A stretch of DNA of 64,000 nucleotides, from NCBI GenBank assembly GCA_949291555.1, contig CASEWE010000011.1, positions 50,426 through 114,425 of the forward strand, read 5' to 3'. The notes beneath the pieces were generated by a model. That model worked only from the letters and a program-made list of their open reading frames with translations. It searched no databases and was not told the DNA's origin. The translations under genes and the position numbers were made by a program. Positions 38,399 to 46,922 of this stretch are shown here, piece by piece; within the stretch, counting starts at the first letter, position 1; the number at the start of each line of letters is the position of its first letter. Origin of the DNA: an uncultured Bacteroidales bacterium. GTDB lineage: Bacteria > Bacteroidota > Bacteroidia > Bacteroidales > P3.

Positions 38399-38490
38399 TT
38401 CAAAATTACCATCTATGGCTAAATAAAATTACCTGTTTTGGCTAAAATATTTATCCCTGTTCGGCTATAAATTTTTCCCTCTTTTGGATA
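38399..38490. repeat. Four-copy 23-base tandem repeat upstream of the ATPase gene
   Basis: Units 38399-38421, 38422-38444, 38445-38467 and 38468-38490 are exactly 23 bases each. On the plus strand each is an AT-rich stretch, then CC or ACC, a T-rich six bases, and GGCTA (GGATA in the fourth). The array starts 10 bases beyond the -7 box of the ATPase gene, as expected for a regulator-binding or iteron-like site. AT content is far above the surroundings. Confidence 0.65.
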
Positions 38491-38631
38491 TGCGGGATGC
38501 CGGATTGAAGCCGGACTCGGGCCGGGAGAGGGAGCCTATGCGAGACCCCTTGAGGTCCTTGGCCCCGCCGCCCCCTCAGTCGGGTTTTTGAAAGATGCCG
38601 AGGGTGCGCCGGGACCCGCCGGCAGCGGTAA

Positions 38632-39006
38632 TGGCAGGCAGGATTCGGTTTCGGGAATCTGGTCTACACGCACTGGAACAGAGGGCGACATGCCGGCCAT
38701 GCACAATACGATGGCAATAAAATTTCTGCTAAAGTTTTCCGCAAGGTAAATGGCAAATGGAGTCGCCAAAGCGAAGAACTTCCTTTGCACCGTGTTTTTG
38801 ATTTGGCTACAATATCCTTGAAATCAATTCTTATGGGTGCGGGTATTCCTCAACCCGACACCACGCTCAATGTGAGGGCCATCCAACCCGATGAATCGGA
38901 CCTTATTCATTCTTATTACACAGCAAATAGAGGGGATTTGCTTCCTAAGTTGCAGGAATTACAAATAATCTTGAACTACTTTATGGCCGAAGAGCCAAAG
39001 CTGTAG
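38632..39006 (+). pseudogene. 5'-truncated remnant of an unknown gene
   Basis: The frame is open from just after TAA near 38629 to the stop at 39004-39006 and reads LVYTHWNRGRHAGHAQYDGN, then KWSRQSEELPLHRVFDLATI and LQELQIILNYFMAEEPKL. It has protein-like composition but lacks an in-frame start before 38785, where the conserved-looking part has already begun. The upstream bases are GC-rich and unrelated, so the 5' half seems to be lost. I recognise no family with confidence. ATG 38785 could give a 73-residue product. Confidence 0.5.
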
Positions 39007-39101
39007 CAAGAAAAGGCCCCGATCCCCTCCGCGTGCCACCAAGTCGCCGCAAATAAGCGCATCAGCCATTTGAAGGAATACCGCGACAGCATTCCGCCCC
39101 C

Positions 39102-39425
39102 TCATGAGACGACTTTCAGCCCGATGATGGAAGCGATCAATGTCGTAATAAAAAAAAGGCGGAGGAAGGATACGGGTTCGTGGAAAAAAAGGATGCCGAG
39201 CACCACGGTGCCCACTGCGCCTATTCCTGTCCATACCGGATAAGCCGTCCCGATGGGCAATGTCTGGACCGCCTTGGCCAGCAGAAGCATGCTGGCCGCA
39301 AGACAGAGCAGGAAACCCGCACCCCAAAGCCAATAGGCCGTTCCGGAAACCTCTTTCATCTTTCCCAAGCAAAAAGCAAACCCGGATTCAAACAGCCCGG
39401 CGACAATCAGGATAAACCAGTTCAT
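39102..39425 (-). CDS. sugE: SMR-family exporter (SugE/Gdx type)
   Basis: A 107-residue four-helix inner membrane protein. MNWFILIVAGLFESGFAFCLGK with the essential Glu14, and LPIGTAYPVWTGIGAVGTVVLG, match the SugE/Gdx branch (guanidinium exporters) rather than EmrE. Such genes are often guanidine-controlled, but I see no guanidine riboswitch upstream; instead an inverted repeat covers the promoter box. It functions as a dimer in the membrane. Confidence 0.88.
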   Translation of the reverse strand: MNWFILIVAGLFESGFAFCLGKMKEVSGTAYWLWGAGFLLCLAASMLLLAKAVQTLPIGTAYPVWTGIGAVGTVVLGILFFHEPVSFLRLFFITTLIASIIGLKVVS

Positions 39426-39455
39426 GAACAGAGTTGTTACGCGCTTTCAAAATCC

Positions 39456-39479
39456 CGGCAAAGATAAGCCTTTGCCGGA
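39456..39479 (-). promoter_or_regulatory. sugE promoter box inside a perfect inverted repeat
   Basis: CCGGCAAAG (39456-39464) and CTTTGCCGG (39471-39479) are perfect 9-base arms around ATAAGC. The minus-strand -7 box TATCTTTG (39459-39466) lies inside the repeat. This layout suggests an operator for a dimeric repressor, or a leader hairpin. The sugE start follows 31 bases after. Confidence 0.55.
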
Positions 39480-40063
39480 TTTCAGCCCGCGCCTGGCAAA
39501 AATCATCGTTGGCAAGACATGAAACCATGCAACCGTTCCGCCGCCGGCAATCCGCGTTTTCTTTCCCCGCAAGCTTTCCTTTAGTCATCCATAGAAAGAA
39601 GCGGAACAGGTGCAGGCTTTGGAATCCCGGGGCCCAAGCATAGATTCCTTGAACGCAAGAATCGCGAATCGTTCCGGTCCGGCACCTCAAAGATCATATC
39701 CGATCCGACAAAAAAAAAGGAAACGAAGAAAAAAATATCTCTGGAAAATAGATACTATGCCGCATGCAAGGAAACGAAAGCTTGTCTCAAAAAATCCTTT
39801 TCAGAAGAAACAGTTCTTTCAACAGGGTTCAAACAAAGAAAACAAAGAAAACAAATAAACAAGAATGAATTTTTTTGTACCTTTAACTCATTGCTTCAGT
39901 ATCTCTTGGCAAGAGTTACCGAAACGATAAAAGCTAAATTTAATATTCTGACAATCATCATTTTAATACAAAAAGATCAGTAACACGCCGGAAAAAGGCG
40001 TTGCGTGCCGCCGGTACTATTTTTTTTATGCAAACGAAATACAAGAACTTAAACACCCTGGCC
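39480..40063. other. A-rich intergenic region before the LRR gene
   Basis: No gene is supported. It holds A-rich tracts (39700-39760), a short tandem ACAAAGAAA-type repeat (about 39832-39855), and TACCTTTA at 39878-39885, one base off the -7 consensus, which may drive the LRR gene although it is 180 bases from its start. Confidence 0.4.
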
Positions 40064-41365
40064 ATGAAAAGAAACCGACTTTTTCCGAAAGCAGCCCTCG
40101 CCGCCGCGGCCGGACTTTTTGTCCTGCTGCCGCTTGCGGGAAACGCCCAAGTGGCCATCGATGAGACCAACTTTCCCGACTCGGCTTTCCGGGCCTACGT
40201 GCAGGAAAACTTCGACACGGACCAGGACGGGATCCTGAGCGATGCCGAGCGCGAAACGGTAACCACGATATACATGGATAGGAACCCCGCCCTGAAATCT
40301 TTGCAAGGAATTGGCTATTTCCCGAGTCTGATTGATTTGTACTGCTACGACAATGCCGGGCTGACGAGCCTGGACGTAAGCCGGAATCCGGCCTTGAGAA
40401 CCTTGGAGTGCCAACGAACCGGACTGACAAGCTTGGACGTGAGCCAGAATCCGGACTTGGTAACTTTGTGTTGCTCCAATACCGGGATAACGAACTTGGA
40501 CGTGAGCCAGAATCCGGACCTGGCAGAGTTGTTCTGCTCCGGTACCGGGATAACAAGCCTGGACGTGAGCCAGAATCCGGACTTGGTAACTTTGTACTGC
40601 GATAATACCGGGATAACGAGCCTGGACGTGAGCCGGAACCCGGCCTTGGAATGGTTGCTCTGCAGCCATACCGGCCTGACGAGCTTGGACGTGAGCCGGA
40701 ATCCGACCTTGAACTATTTGGAATGCGACCATACCGGGCTGACGAGCCTGGACGTGAGCCAGAACCCGGTATTGCTTCAGTTGGACTGTAGCAATACCGG
40801 GATAACAAGTCTTGATGTAAGCCGTAACACGGCCTTGATGCACCTTTACGTCAACCAGTCCAAGCTCAGCCACATCGACTTGAGCCAGAACCCGGCCCTG
40901 CAAACGGTGCAACTGCAAGCCAACGTCCATCTGGTCGAAGCCGAAACAGGCGGCACCTACGACCTGAGCCGGATTCCGGGCTTCGACCTCTCGCGGGTAA
41001 CCTGGCTGCAGGAGCCGGAAATCGAAGGCAGCCTGCTCCGCTTCAACACCGAAATCATCTCGTATTTCTACGATACCCGCCGCTTGGGCGGAGAGGAACT
41101 CAAAGCGGTCTTCTCCCTCCAAGCCGTCCCGGACCTTGGCAATGAACAGCCCGGCATGCCGGAAAGCGCCGCCGGCCCGCTGCCTTTCCGGGCCTGTGCG
41201 GAGAACGGCGTCCTGCACGTGGAAAACGCCCGCGGCTTGATAGAAGTCTTCAACCTGCAAGGCCGCCGGCTGTACGCCGGACTGGAAAGCCGCATCCCGC
41301 TGCCGGCCCAGGGTGTCTACATCGTGCGCAACCAGGGCCGCAGCCTGAAAGTGGCCAACCTGTAA
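40064..41365 (+). CDS. Secreted leucine-rich-repeat protein with T9SS-like tail
   Basis: About 433 residues. Signal peptide 1-28 (ending NAQ), an FPDSAFRAYVQENFDTDQDG segment with an EF-hand-like Ca site (DTDQDGILSDAE), then about nine 21-residue leucine-rich repeats (pattern GLTSLDVSxNPxLxxLxCxxT, encoded by 63-base DNA repeats from about 40358 to 40925), a spacer, and a C-terminal domain ending GVYIVRNQGRSLKVANL. That tail resembles Por/T9SS sorting domains. Ligand unknown. ATG 40064 gives the best signal peptide; 40028 is an alternative. A near-identical tail occurs at the right end of the window. Confidence 0.82.
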   Translation: MKRNRLFPKAALAAAAGLFVLLPLAGNAQVAIDETNFPDSAFRAYVQENFDTDQDGILSDAERETVTTIYMDRNPALKSLQGIGYFPSLIDLYCYDNAGLTSLDVSRNPALRTLECQRTGLTSLDVSQNPDLVTLCCSNTGITNLDVSQNPDLAELFCSGTGITSLDVSQNPDLVTLYCDNTGITSLDVSRNPALEWLLCSHTGLTSLDVSRNPTLNYLECDHTGLTSLDVSQNPVLLQLDCSNTGITSLDVSRNTALMHLYVNQSKLSHIDLSQNPALQTVQLQANVHLVEAETGGTYDLSRIPGFDLSRVTWLQEPEIEGSLLRFNTEIISYFYDTRRLGGEELKAVFSLQAVPDLGNEQPGMPESAAGPLPFRACAENGVLHVENARGLIEVFNLQGRRLYAGLESRIPLPAQGVYIVRNQGRSLKVANL

Positions 41366-41952
41366 AAAGCACGTCCTACCGCAGAATACCGAGACTTGGA
41401 AGCACGGTACTGCCCGCATCTCCGCACGATAGGATTGCAAGCGGCTTGCAAACAAAAGCGCGGTGCTTTCGATGCATGACTCCCTATCCGGTCTTTCGTA
41501 TTTGAAAATAATTCCCGAAAAGGCGCGCCCGTCCAGCCAAGACGAACCGGCCTCAAAAAGCACCCGAACGGCCGTTGTCCCGGCGCAAACAGCGGGGCGC
41601 GCCTTCTTCCCGCAAGAACTTTTTCCCGCAAAAAAGACGACATCTTTTTCCCTTTCCGTCCGAAAAAGAGACGACCACCCCCCTTTTCCCTGCATCCTGC
41701 GTCCTGCATCCTGCGTCCCGCATCCCGCGTTCGGCTCCCGCATCCAAACCCGCCTCTTCCTTTCCCACCCGCTCCGCCGCATCTTCATTCCCCGGCCCCT
41801 CCCCGTACGCTTGCCCCTTCCCTACCCGTGAAAACAACCCGGATCGCCGTTCCCCCGCGCGCTGCCTCGCCGCAACCAGCGAGTCCTGCCTTGGCAAACC
41901 GCCCGATCGATCCACGTTCAAACCGCTTCTGCAATGCCCGAAAACCTGCTCA
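41366..41952. other. Intergenic region with a short simple repeat
   Basis: Between the LRR gene and repeat array 3. Low-complexity 7-base repeats (GCATCCT/GCGTCCT/GCATCCC) run from about 41691 to 41732. No gene, terminator or promoter is otherwise supported. Confidence 0.45.
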
Positions 41953-42229
41953 TTTGGCGCAGCTCCCGACTTTCGCTATCTTTGTTACACGAAGATAGGA
42001 GGCGGCTCGGCCATGGCCATCCGAGCGGGGCTCAATGGCGCATGGCGCTCGCCTTTCGCTATCTTTGTTTCACGAAGATAGGAGGCGGCTCGGCCAAAGC
42101 CATCCGAGCAAGCTCGATGGCTTTGGCGCTCGCCTTTCGCTATCTTTGTTTCACGAAGATAGGAGGCGGCTCGGCCAAGCAATTCCAAGCAAGCTTGGAT
42201 TGCTTGGCGCTCGCCTTTCGCTATCTTTG
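41953..42229 (+). repeat. Array of promoter-bearing palindromic elements (locus 3, before nucleoside phosphorylase gene)
   Basis: TTTG 41953-41956 and TATCTTTG 41977-41984 (20-base spacer) form the outer promoter. Three full elements follow: 41985-42067 (83 bases), 42068-42148 (81) and 42149-42229 (81), each ending in TATCTTTG. Central arms differ but pair: CCAAAGCCATCCGAGC with GCTCGATGGCTTTGG in the second, CCAAGCAATTCCAAGC with GCTTGGATTGCTTGG in the third, each with one unpaired base in the left arm. TTG 42200-42202 is 19 bases before the last -7 box. The gene ATG is 33 bases further. Confidence 0.87.
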
Positions 42230-42261
42230 TAATTTTTGAAATCGATATAAGCAAACTTGCC

Positions 42262-43137
42262 ATGGAACCCTTCATCGAAGCTTCCGAGCTGCCGCTCAAC
42301 AATGACGGCAGCATTTACCACCTCCATCTTCACCCCGGGCAATTAGCCCCCAACGTGATTCTGGTAGGCGACCCCGGGCGAGTGCCCGTCGTTTCCCGCT
42401 TGTTCGACCGAATCGATTGCAAAGTCCAGAACCGGGAGTTGCTCACGCACACGGGCACGTTCAACGGGCAGCCCGTCACGGTACTCTCCACCGGCATGGG
42501 CACGGACAATATCGACATCGTCCTGAACGAACTCGATGCCTTGGTCAACGTGGATCTGCAAAAAAGGACCCGGAAAGAGGACTTCACCTCGCTGAACCTG
42601 ATCCGCATAGGCACCAGCGGAAGTTTCCAGGCCGACCTCAAAGTAAACACCTTCTGCGCCGCCCAATACGGCCTCGGGCTGGACGGGCTGCTCAACTACT
42701 ACGACCTGCCGGAAAACCTTTTCGAAAAAGACATGATGGAGGCATTCGATGCGCACATGGCGCTCCCCGATTGTTTCGCGCGCCCGTACATCGTGGCCGG
42801 CTCGCAAGCCTTGATAGACAAAGTCGCGTTCGACATGACCAAAGGCATAACCGCCACGGCGCCTGGCTTCTTCGGCCCGCAAGGCCGCCAAGTGCGCCTC
42901 CCGCTGCGTTTTCCCCGCCAGAACGAGCTTCTGGAAAGCTTCTCCTGCCACGGCCACCGGGTATGCAACATGGAAATGGAAACCTCGGCGCTCTACGGCT
43001 TAGGCCGGGGATTAGGGCACAACTGCCTGACCGTCTGCGTCCTGATTGCAAACCGGTGCACCAAGGACTTCAGCCAGGATTACAAGCCCCATGTGGAAGA
43101 GCTCGTCCGGACGGTGCTCGACCGGATCACCCGCTAA
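42262..43137 (+). CDS. udp: Nucleoside phosphorylase (uridine phosphorylase type)
   Basis: A 291-residue phosphorylase of the PNP/UDP family, which splits nucleosides with phosphate in salvage. Motifs: VILVGDPGRVPVVSRLFD, VLSTGMGTDNIDIVLNEL, IRIGTSGSFQ and CNMEMETSALYGLGR. Substrate specificity (uridine or broader) is inferred from family resemblance. It is driven by the final promoter of repeat array 3 and seems to lead a long plus-strand group. Confidence 0.88.
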   Translation: MEPFIEASELPLNNDGSIYHLHLHPGQLAPNVILVGDPGRVPVVSRLFDRIDCKVQNRELLTHTGTFNGQPVTVLSTGMGTDNIDIVLNELDALVNVDLQKRTRKEDFTSLNLIRIGTSGSFQADLKVNTFCAAQYGLGLDGLLNYYDLPENLFEKDMMEAFDAHMALPDCFARPYIVAGSQALIDKVAFDMTKGITATAPGFFGPQGRQVRLPLRFPRQNELLESFSCHGHRVCNMEMETSALYGLGRGLGHNCLTVCVLIANRCTKDFSQDYKPHVEELVRTVLDRITR

Positions 43138-43171
43138 GCCGAAGGCAAACATCCGAAACCCGCATTTGAAA

Positions 43172-44041
43172 ATGGAAAAAACGCAACGGGAAGCCAACCT
43201 TCGAGCCTTGGTAGGCATGCTCGACGAGACCGATCCGGATCTGTACCAGCATATCCGCAAAGCCTTGCTCGACATCGGGCCGGAATGCCTTCCCTATCTG
43301 GATGAAGCCGAAAGCCTGAAAAACGACGCCCTCTGGAAGAACCGCATTGCCGCAATCCGGCAGGAATTGCAAATAGAAACGGCCTGCAAAGAGCTTTCGG
43401 CCTGGAAACAGGAAGCCGAGCCCGACCTCTTGAAAGGCTTCTATCTCCTGTCGCATGCTTTTTACCCGCAGCTCCTGTGGGAGGAGACCCGAGACTGGTT
43501 CAACCGCCTGCATGGCGACTGCTGGCTGCTGCTAGCTTCCGCTTCCGGCCTGAAGGAAACCCTGGCCCGGTACAATAACTTCTTTTTCAACGTCTGCCAG
43601 TTCACCTTAGGGCACCGTCTCACCCAAGGCTACGGTTTTTCCGACTTCTTCCTGCCCAGCCTCATCCACCTCAAACGCGGGAACGAGAGGGCCCTTGCCC
43701 TTGTTTACCAATGCCTTGCCGCCCGCAACAAGATTCCCGTTTTCATCCTCAGCCTTCCGGTCATCAACTTTCTGGCCTGCTCCATCGACCTATCGCTGCC
43801 TTACAAAGAAAACATACGCTTCTGCATCGACATAACCCGCAAAGGGGCCTTGGTGGAACGCATGGACATAGAACCGGTCTTCTCGCAGCAAAAGCGGATC
43901 CGGGTCTGCTCTACCGTGGAGGCGTTGCAAGACTATGCCGAACTCCTCTACATGATGGCCTCCACGCTCGAACAAGACAACCTGCGGCTGAAAGCCATTG
44001 AAAAACTGCACCATTGCCTCAACGGATCGCCCGGACAATAA
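43172..44041 (+). CDS. SirB1/transglutaminase-like family protein
   Basis: A 289-residue protein. The region LPSLIHLKRGNERALALVYQCLAARNKIPV aligns with the SirB1 N-terminal domain pattern (RRRGIPITLSLLYLEVA), though the usual Gly-Ile-Pro is replaced. N-terminal 100 residues are helical with heat-like repeats (DLYQHIRKALLDIGPECLPYL). Function is unknown. The start at 43172 is 34 bases after the phosphorylase stop. Confidence 0.75.
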   Translation: MEKTQREANLRALVGMLDETDPDLYQHIRKALLDIGPECLPYLDEAESLKNDALWKNRIAAIRQELQIETACKELSAWKQEAEPDLLKGFYLLSHAFYPQLLWEETRDWFNRLHGDCWLLLASASGLKETLARYNNFFFNVCQFTLGHRLTQGYGFSDFFLPSLIHLKRGNERALALVYQCLAARNKIPVFILSLPVINFLACSIDLSLPYKENIRFCIDITRKGALVERMDIEPVFSQQKRIRVCSTVEALQDYAELLYMMASTLEQDNLRLKAIEKLHHCLNGSPGQ

Positions 44042-44115
44042 TCCTGCCGGAGCGACCGCCAAAACGGCAAGGGACGGAAAACCGCAACCCGAATACTCAC
44101 CCAGACAAAACCGAC

Positions 44116-45222
44116 ATGCAAAAGATTTCCCGATTCCATATATTGCCGAACCGGCCTTCCTGCAAGGTCTGCGTTCGAAACGGGGAAAACCCGCTCAAAC
44201 TGGGCACGGCCATAGCCGAAGCCCGGAACATTGTCATCATCGGGCATCATAATCCCGACGGGGATGCCGTCGGGTCCGCGTTCGCCTTGTACCGTTACCT
44301 CAAAAACACCGGGAAGTCCGCCCGCGTGATATTCCCGAACCCCTGCGCCCGGAACCTCACGTGGATGGATTGCGACCGCGTGACGCTCGATTTCATGAAC
44401 CACCCCGAACAAACCTGCAAAGCCCTGCAAGATTGCGACCTGCTCTTCGTTTTGGATTTCAACCGCATCAGCCGGGCCGAAGGCATGGTGCCCGTGCTGG
44501 AAGGAAAAGAAATGAAGAAAATCATGATCGACCACCATCTCGACCCCGACTGGGACAATTTCGATCTGGCATTTTCCGATACGACCGTCTCTTCCACCTG
44601 CGAACTGCTGTACAACGTTTTCTACGCCGAACTCGACCCTTCGCTGATCGATGCCCACGTAGCCGAATGCCTCTACGCCGGAATCAGCACCGATACGGGT
44701 TCTTTCAGCTATTCCTGCGCCCACAAGGAACTCTTCACTACCATTGCCGACCTCATCGGGAAAGGCCTCGACACGGTAAAAGTCCACCAAGCCATATTCG
44801 ACAATTTCTCGGAAAGCCGGACCCGGCTGTTAGGCTGCTGCTTAGGCGAAAGGTTAGTCGTCAACCACCGTTACCGGACTGCCTACATGTACCTCGGCAA
44901 CGAAGACATGAAAAAGTACAATTACCAGTCGGGCGATACGGAAGGCATCGTGAATTACGGCCTGAGCATGGCCGGCATCAAGTTCGCCGCCTTTTTCACC
45001 CAAAGGGACAAGCGCATCCGCATGTCGTTCCGCTCCAAAGGCGACATCGACGTGAATATCTTCGCCAAAGAACACTTCAACGGCGGAGGTCACAAGAATG
45101 CTGCGGGAGGCATGTCGACGGAAAGCCTGGAGGCGGTGATCCGCAAGTTCGAATCCCTCTTGCCTGAATTTTACGAAAAAAGCATCCTGCCCTGCCTTTC
45201 CCCCGAGGAAAGGGATGCCTGA
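44116..45222 (+). CDS. nrnA: DHH/DHHA1 phosphoesterase (NrnA-like)
   Basis: A 368-residue enzyme resembling NrnA, which degrades short oligoribonucleotides and dephosphorylates pAp. Metal-binding motifs: IIGHHNPDGDAVGSAFAL, LFVLDFN, IMIDHHLDPDWD (the DHH), and the C-terminal DHHA1 signature FNGGGHKNAAGG. The start at 44116 (MQKISRF) is 74 bases after the previous gene; a CxxC (CKVC) near residue 18 is unusual but not essential in the family. Confidence 0.92.
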   Translation: MQKISRFHILPNRPSCKVCVRNGENPLKLGTAIAEARNIVIIGHHNPDGDAVGSAFALYRYLKNTGKSARVIFPNPCARNLTWMDCDRVTLDFMNHPEQTCKALQDCDLLFVLDFNRISRAEGMVPVLEGKEMKKIMIDHHLDPDWDNFDLAFSDTTVSSTCELLYNVFYAELDPSLIDAHVAECLYAGISTDTGSFSYSCAHKELFTTIADLIGKGLDTVKVHQAIFDNFSESRTRLLGCCLGERLVVNHRYRTAYMYLGNEDMKKYNYQSGDTEGIVNYGLSMAGIKFAAFFTQRDKRIRMSFRSKGDIDVNIFAKEHFNGGGHKNAAGGMSTESLEAVIRKFESLLPEFYEKSILPCLSPEERDA

Positions 45223-45234
45223 ACCCCGGATGCC

Positions 45235-45858
45235 ATGACGAAAAAGAATCTTAAAAGACCTGTTCCGAAGCTATTCTTCCTTTTCTTTTCCGCCTTGCTG
45301 CTGCTCCCGGTTTCCTGCAAGAAAGTGGTCGTGACCCAAAACCGGAACGAGCCGGGGGAAAATGCCGGAGAGCAAAGCCTGATTGCGGCTCAGGGAATAT
45401 CGGTCTCGCAGGAAATGGAAAGCATCGAAGCTTTTCTCGCCCGAAGCGGGTGGGAAATGCAAAGCACCGGGACAGGCCTCCGGTATGAAGTATACCAAGA
45501 AGCCCGGCCCGGGACCCCGCAAGTCGAATCAGGCGATGCCGTGAAGGTATCCTACAGCCTGCAGCTGCTCAACGGGGCTATCGTGGAAGAAGTCCCGCCG
45601 GAAGCCCCCCGCACGCTCATCCTCGGGAAAAGCCCCATGGTTCCCGGCCTGGAGCAAGCCTTGCTTCTGCTCAAGAAAGGCGAACGGGCAAGGATTCTCC
45701 TGCCCTCGCATCTGGCGTACGGGTTTTCGGGCGATGGAAACCGGATCCCTCCCCGGGCCACCTTGCTCTATGATCTCTGCGTGGAAGATATCCGGATCCC
45801 GCCACGCCCTTCCTCCCGAGGCCGGAACCAAGCACAAAGCCAGGACGCTTCGCGGTAA
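45235..45858 (+). CDS. FKBP-type peptidyl-prolyl isomerase lipoprotein (GldI-like)
   Basis: A 207-residue lipoprotein (lipobox LLPVSC, Cys near residue 28) with one FKBP domain (about 80-190): GDAVKVSYSLQLLNGAIVEE, PMVPGLEQALLLLKKGERARILLPSHLAYGF. Helps fold proteins in the periplasm. It resembles GldI of gliding species but motility need not follow. It starts 12 bases after nrnA and is followed by another FKBP gene. Confidence 0.88.
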   Translation: MTKKNLKRPVPKLFFLFFSALLLLPVSCKKVVVTQNRNEPGENAGEQSLIAAQGISVSQEMESIEAFLARSGWEMQSTGTGLRYEVYQEARPGTPQVESGDAVKVSYSLQLLNGAIVEEVPPEAPRTLILGKSPMVPGLEQALLLLKKGERARILLPSHLAYGFSGDGNRIPPRATLLYDLCVEDIRIPPRPSSRGRNQAQSQDASR

Positions 45859-46006
45859 TGCCGGGACTTGCCTGTTTTGCTGAAATTGGCGAAATTCGCG
45901 GCCGGGATTTCCGCCGCCGCGGCAGATCTCCCGAAAACAGGGACAACCTTCAAGACTACGGGAACCTCCCTGCCCACGAAAAAGGAAAAACAAAAAACGA
46001 TACACC

Positions 46007-46888
46007 ATGAAAAGGAAATTTCTCATAAGCATGGCCCTGCTTTCGGCCATGTTCATCACCCTCAACGCCTGCGGTTCCAAAACCGGGAAAACGAAAAACG
46101 GCTTGAAATACGAAATCCTCGTCAAAGGCGAAGGCCGTGCGGCCCAAATGGGCGACATCATCGAAGGCACGCTGAGCCTTTCCTCGCAGGATTCCGTGCT
46201 CTTCGCCCTGGATCAGCCGGACAAGATCCTCCAAATCATGGAATCCATTTTCCCCGGAGACCTGAACGAAGGCCTGCTGATGCTGCATGAAGGCGACAGT
46301 GCCCTGTTCTACATCCCGGTAGACTCCATGACCAAATACATAGGCGGCGGGTTGCCCGATTTCGTAAAGGAACACCTGGTCTATGCCATACGGGTAGACA
46401 AGCTCTACACCCAAGAGGAACTCCAACAGGCGGAAATAGCCGCAGCGGCTGCCGCCCAGGAAGAAGAAGCAGCGGCCATTGCCCGCTACCTGGAAGAAAA
46501 CCAGCTCGACATTGAACCCGAAGAAAGCGGCATTTACTTCATCCAAACCAAGAAAGGAAGCGGCAGCAAGGTGCAGCAAGGACAAACCGTCAGCGTGAAT
46601 TACACGGGGAAACTGCTTAACGGGAAATTGTTCGACACCAATATCGAGGAAATCGCCAAAGCCAATGACCAGTACATGCCCGGACGCGACTACGAACCCA
46701 TGTCCTTCCCGGCCGGGGTAGGGCAAATGATTCCCGGCTTCGACCAGGCCGTGCTCATGATGAACAAGGGAAGCAAGGCTACCGTGATCATTCCCTTCGC
46801 GCTGGGTTACGGCAACCGCGCCATCGGCAGCGATATTCCGGCCTACTCCACGCTCGTTTTCGAGATAGAGGTTACCGACATCCAATAA
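46007..46888 (+). CDS. FKBP-type peptidyl-prolyl isomerase lipoprotein with two FKBP domains
   Basis: A 293-residue lipoprotein (lipobox LNAC, Cys near 22). An N-terminal, weakly conserved FKBP-like part (about 30-130) is followed by an Ala/Glu-rich helix (about 140-165) and a canonical FKBP domain (about 175-293; VSVNYTGKLLNGKLFDTN, GQMIPGFDQAVLMMNKGSKA, FALGYGNRAIGSDIPAYSTL). A periplasmic folding factor in the same group as the preceding FKBP gene. Confidence 0.9.
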   Translation: MKRKFLISMALLSAMFITLNACGSKTGKTKNGLKYEILVKGEGRAAQMGDIIEGTLSLSSQDSVLFALDQPDKILQIMESIFPGDLNEGLLMLHEGDSALFYIPVDSMTKYIGGGLPDFVKEHLVYAIRVDKLYTQEELQQAEIAAAAAAQEEEAAAIARYLEENQLDIEPEESGIYFIQTKKGSGSKVQQGQTVSVNYTGKLLNGKLFDTNIEEIAKANDQYMPGRDYEPMSFPAGVGQMIPGFDQAVLMMNKGSKATVIIPFALGYGNRAIGSDIPAYSTLVFEIEVTDIQ

Positions 46889-46922
46889 AAAACAGCGTCT
46901 TCCCCTTCAAAAACAGCCGCCC

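Noticed and set aside
38536..38790. 84-residue minus-strand frame
   Set aside because: Antisense to the gene remnant and with no domain or plausible start context.
39426..39600. Guanidine riboswitch upstream of sugE
   Set aside because: I looked for conserved guanidine-binding motifs and saw only a simple inverted repeat around the promoter box.
41953..42229. CRISPR array
   Set aside because: The repeats are regularly spaced but the variable centres are self-complementary palindromes, not unrelated spacers, and no cas genes are near.
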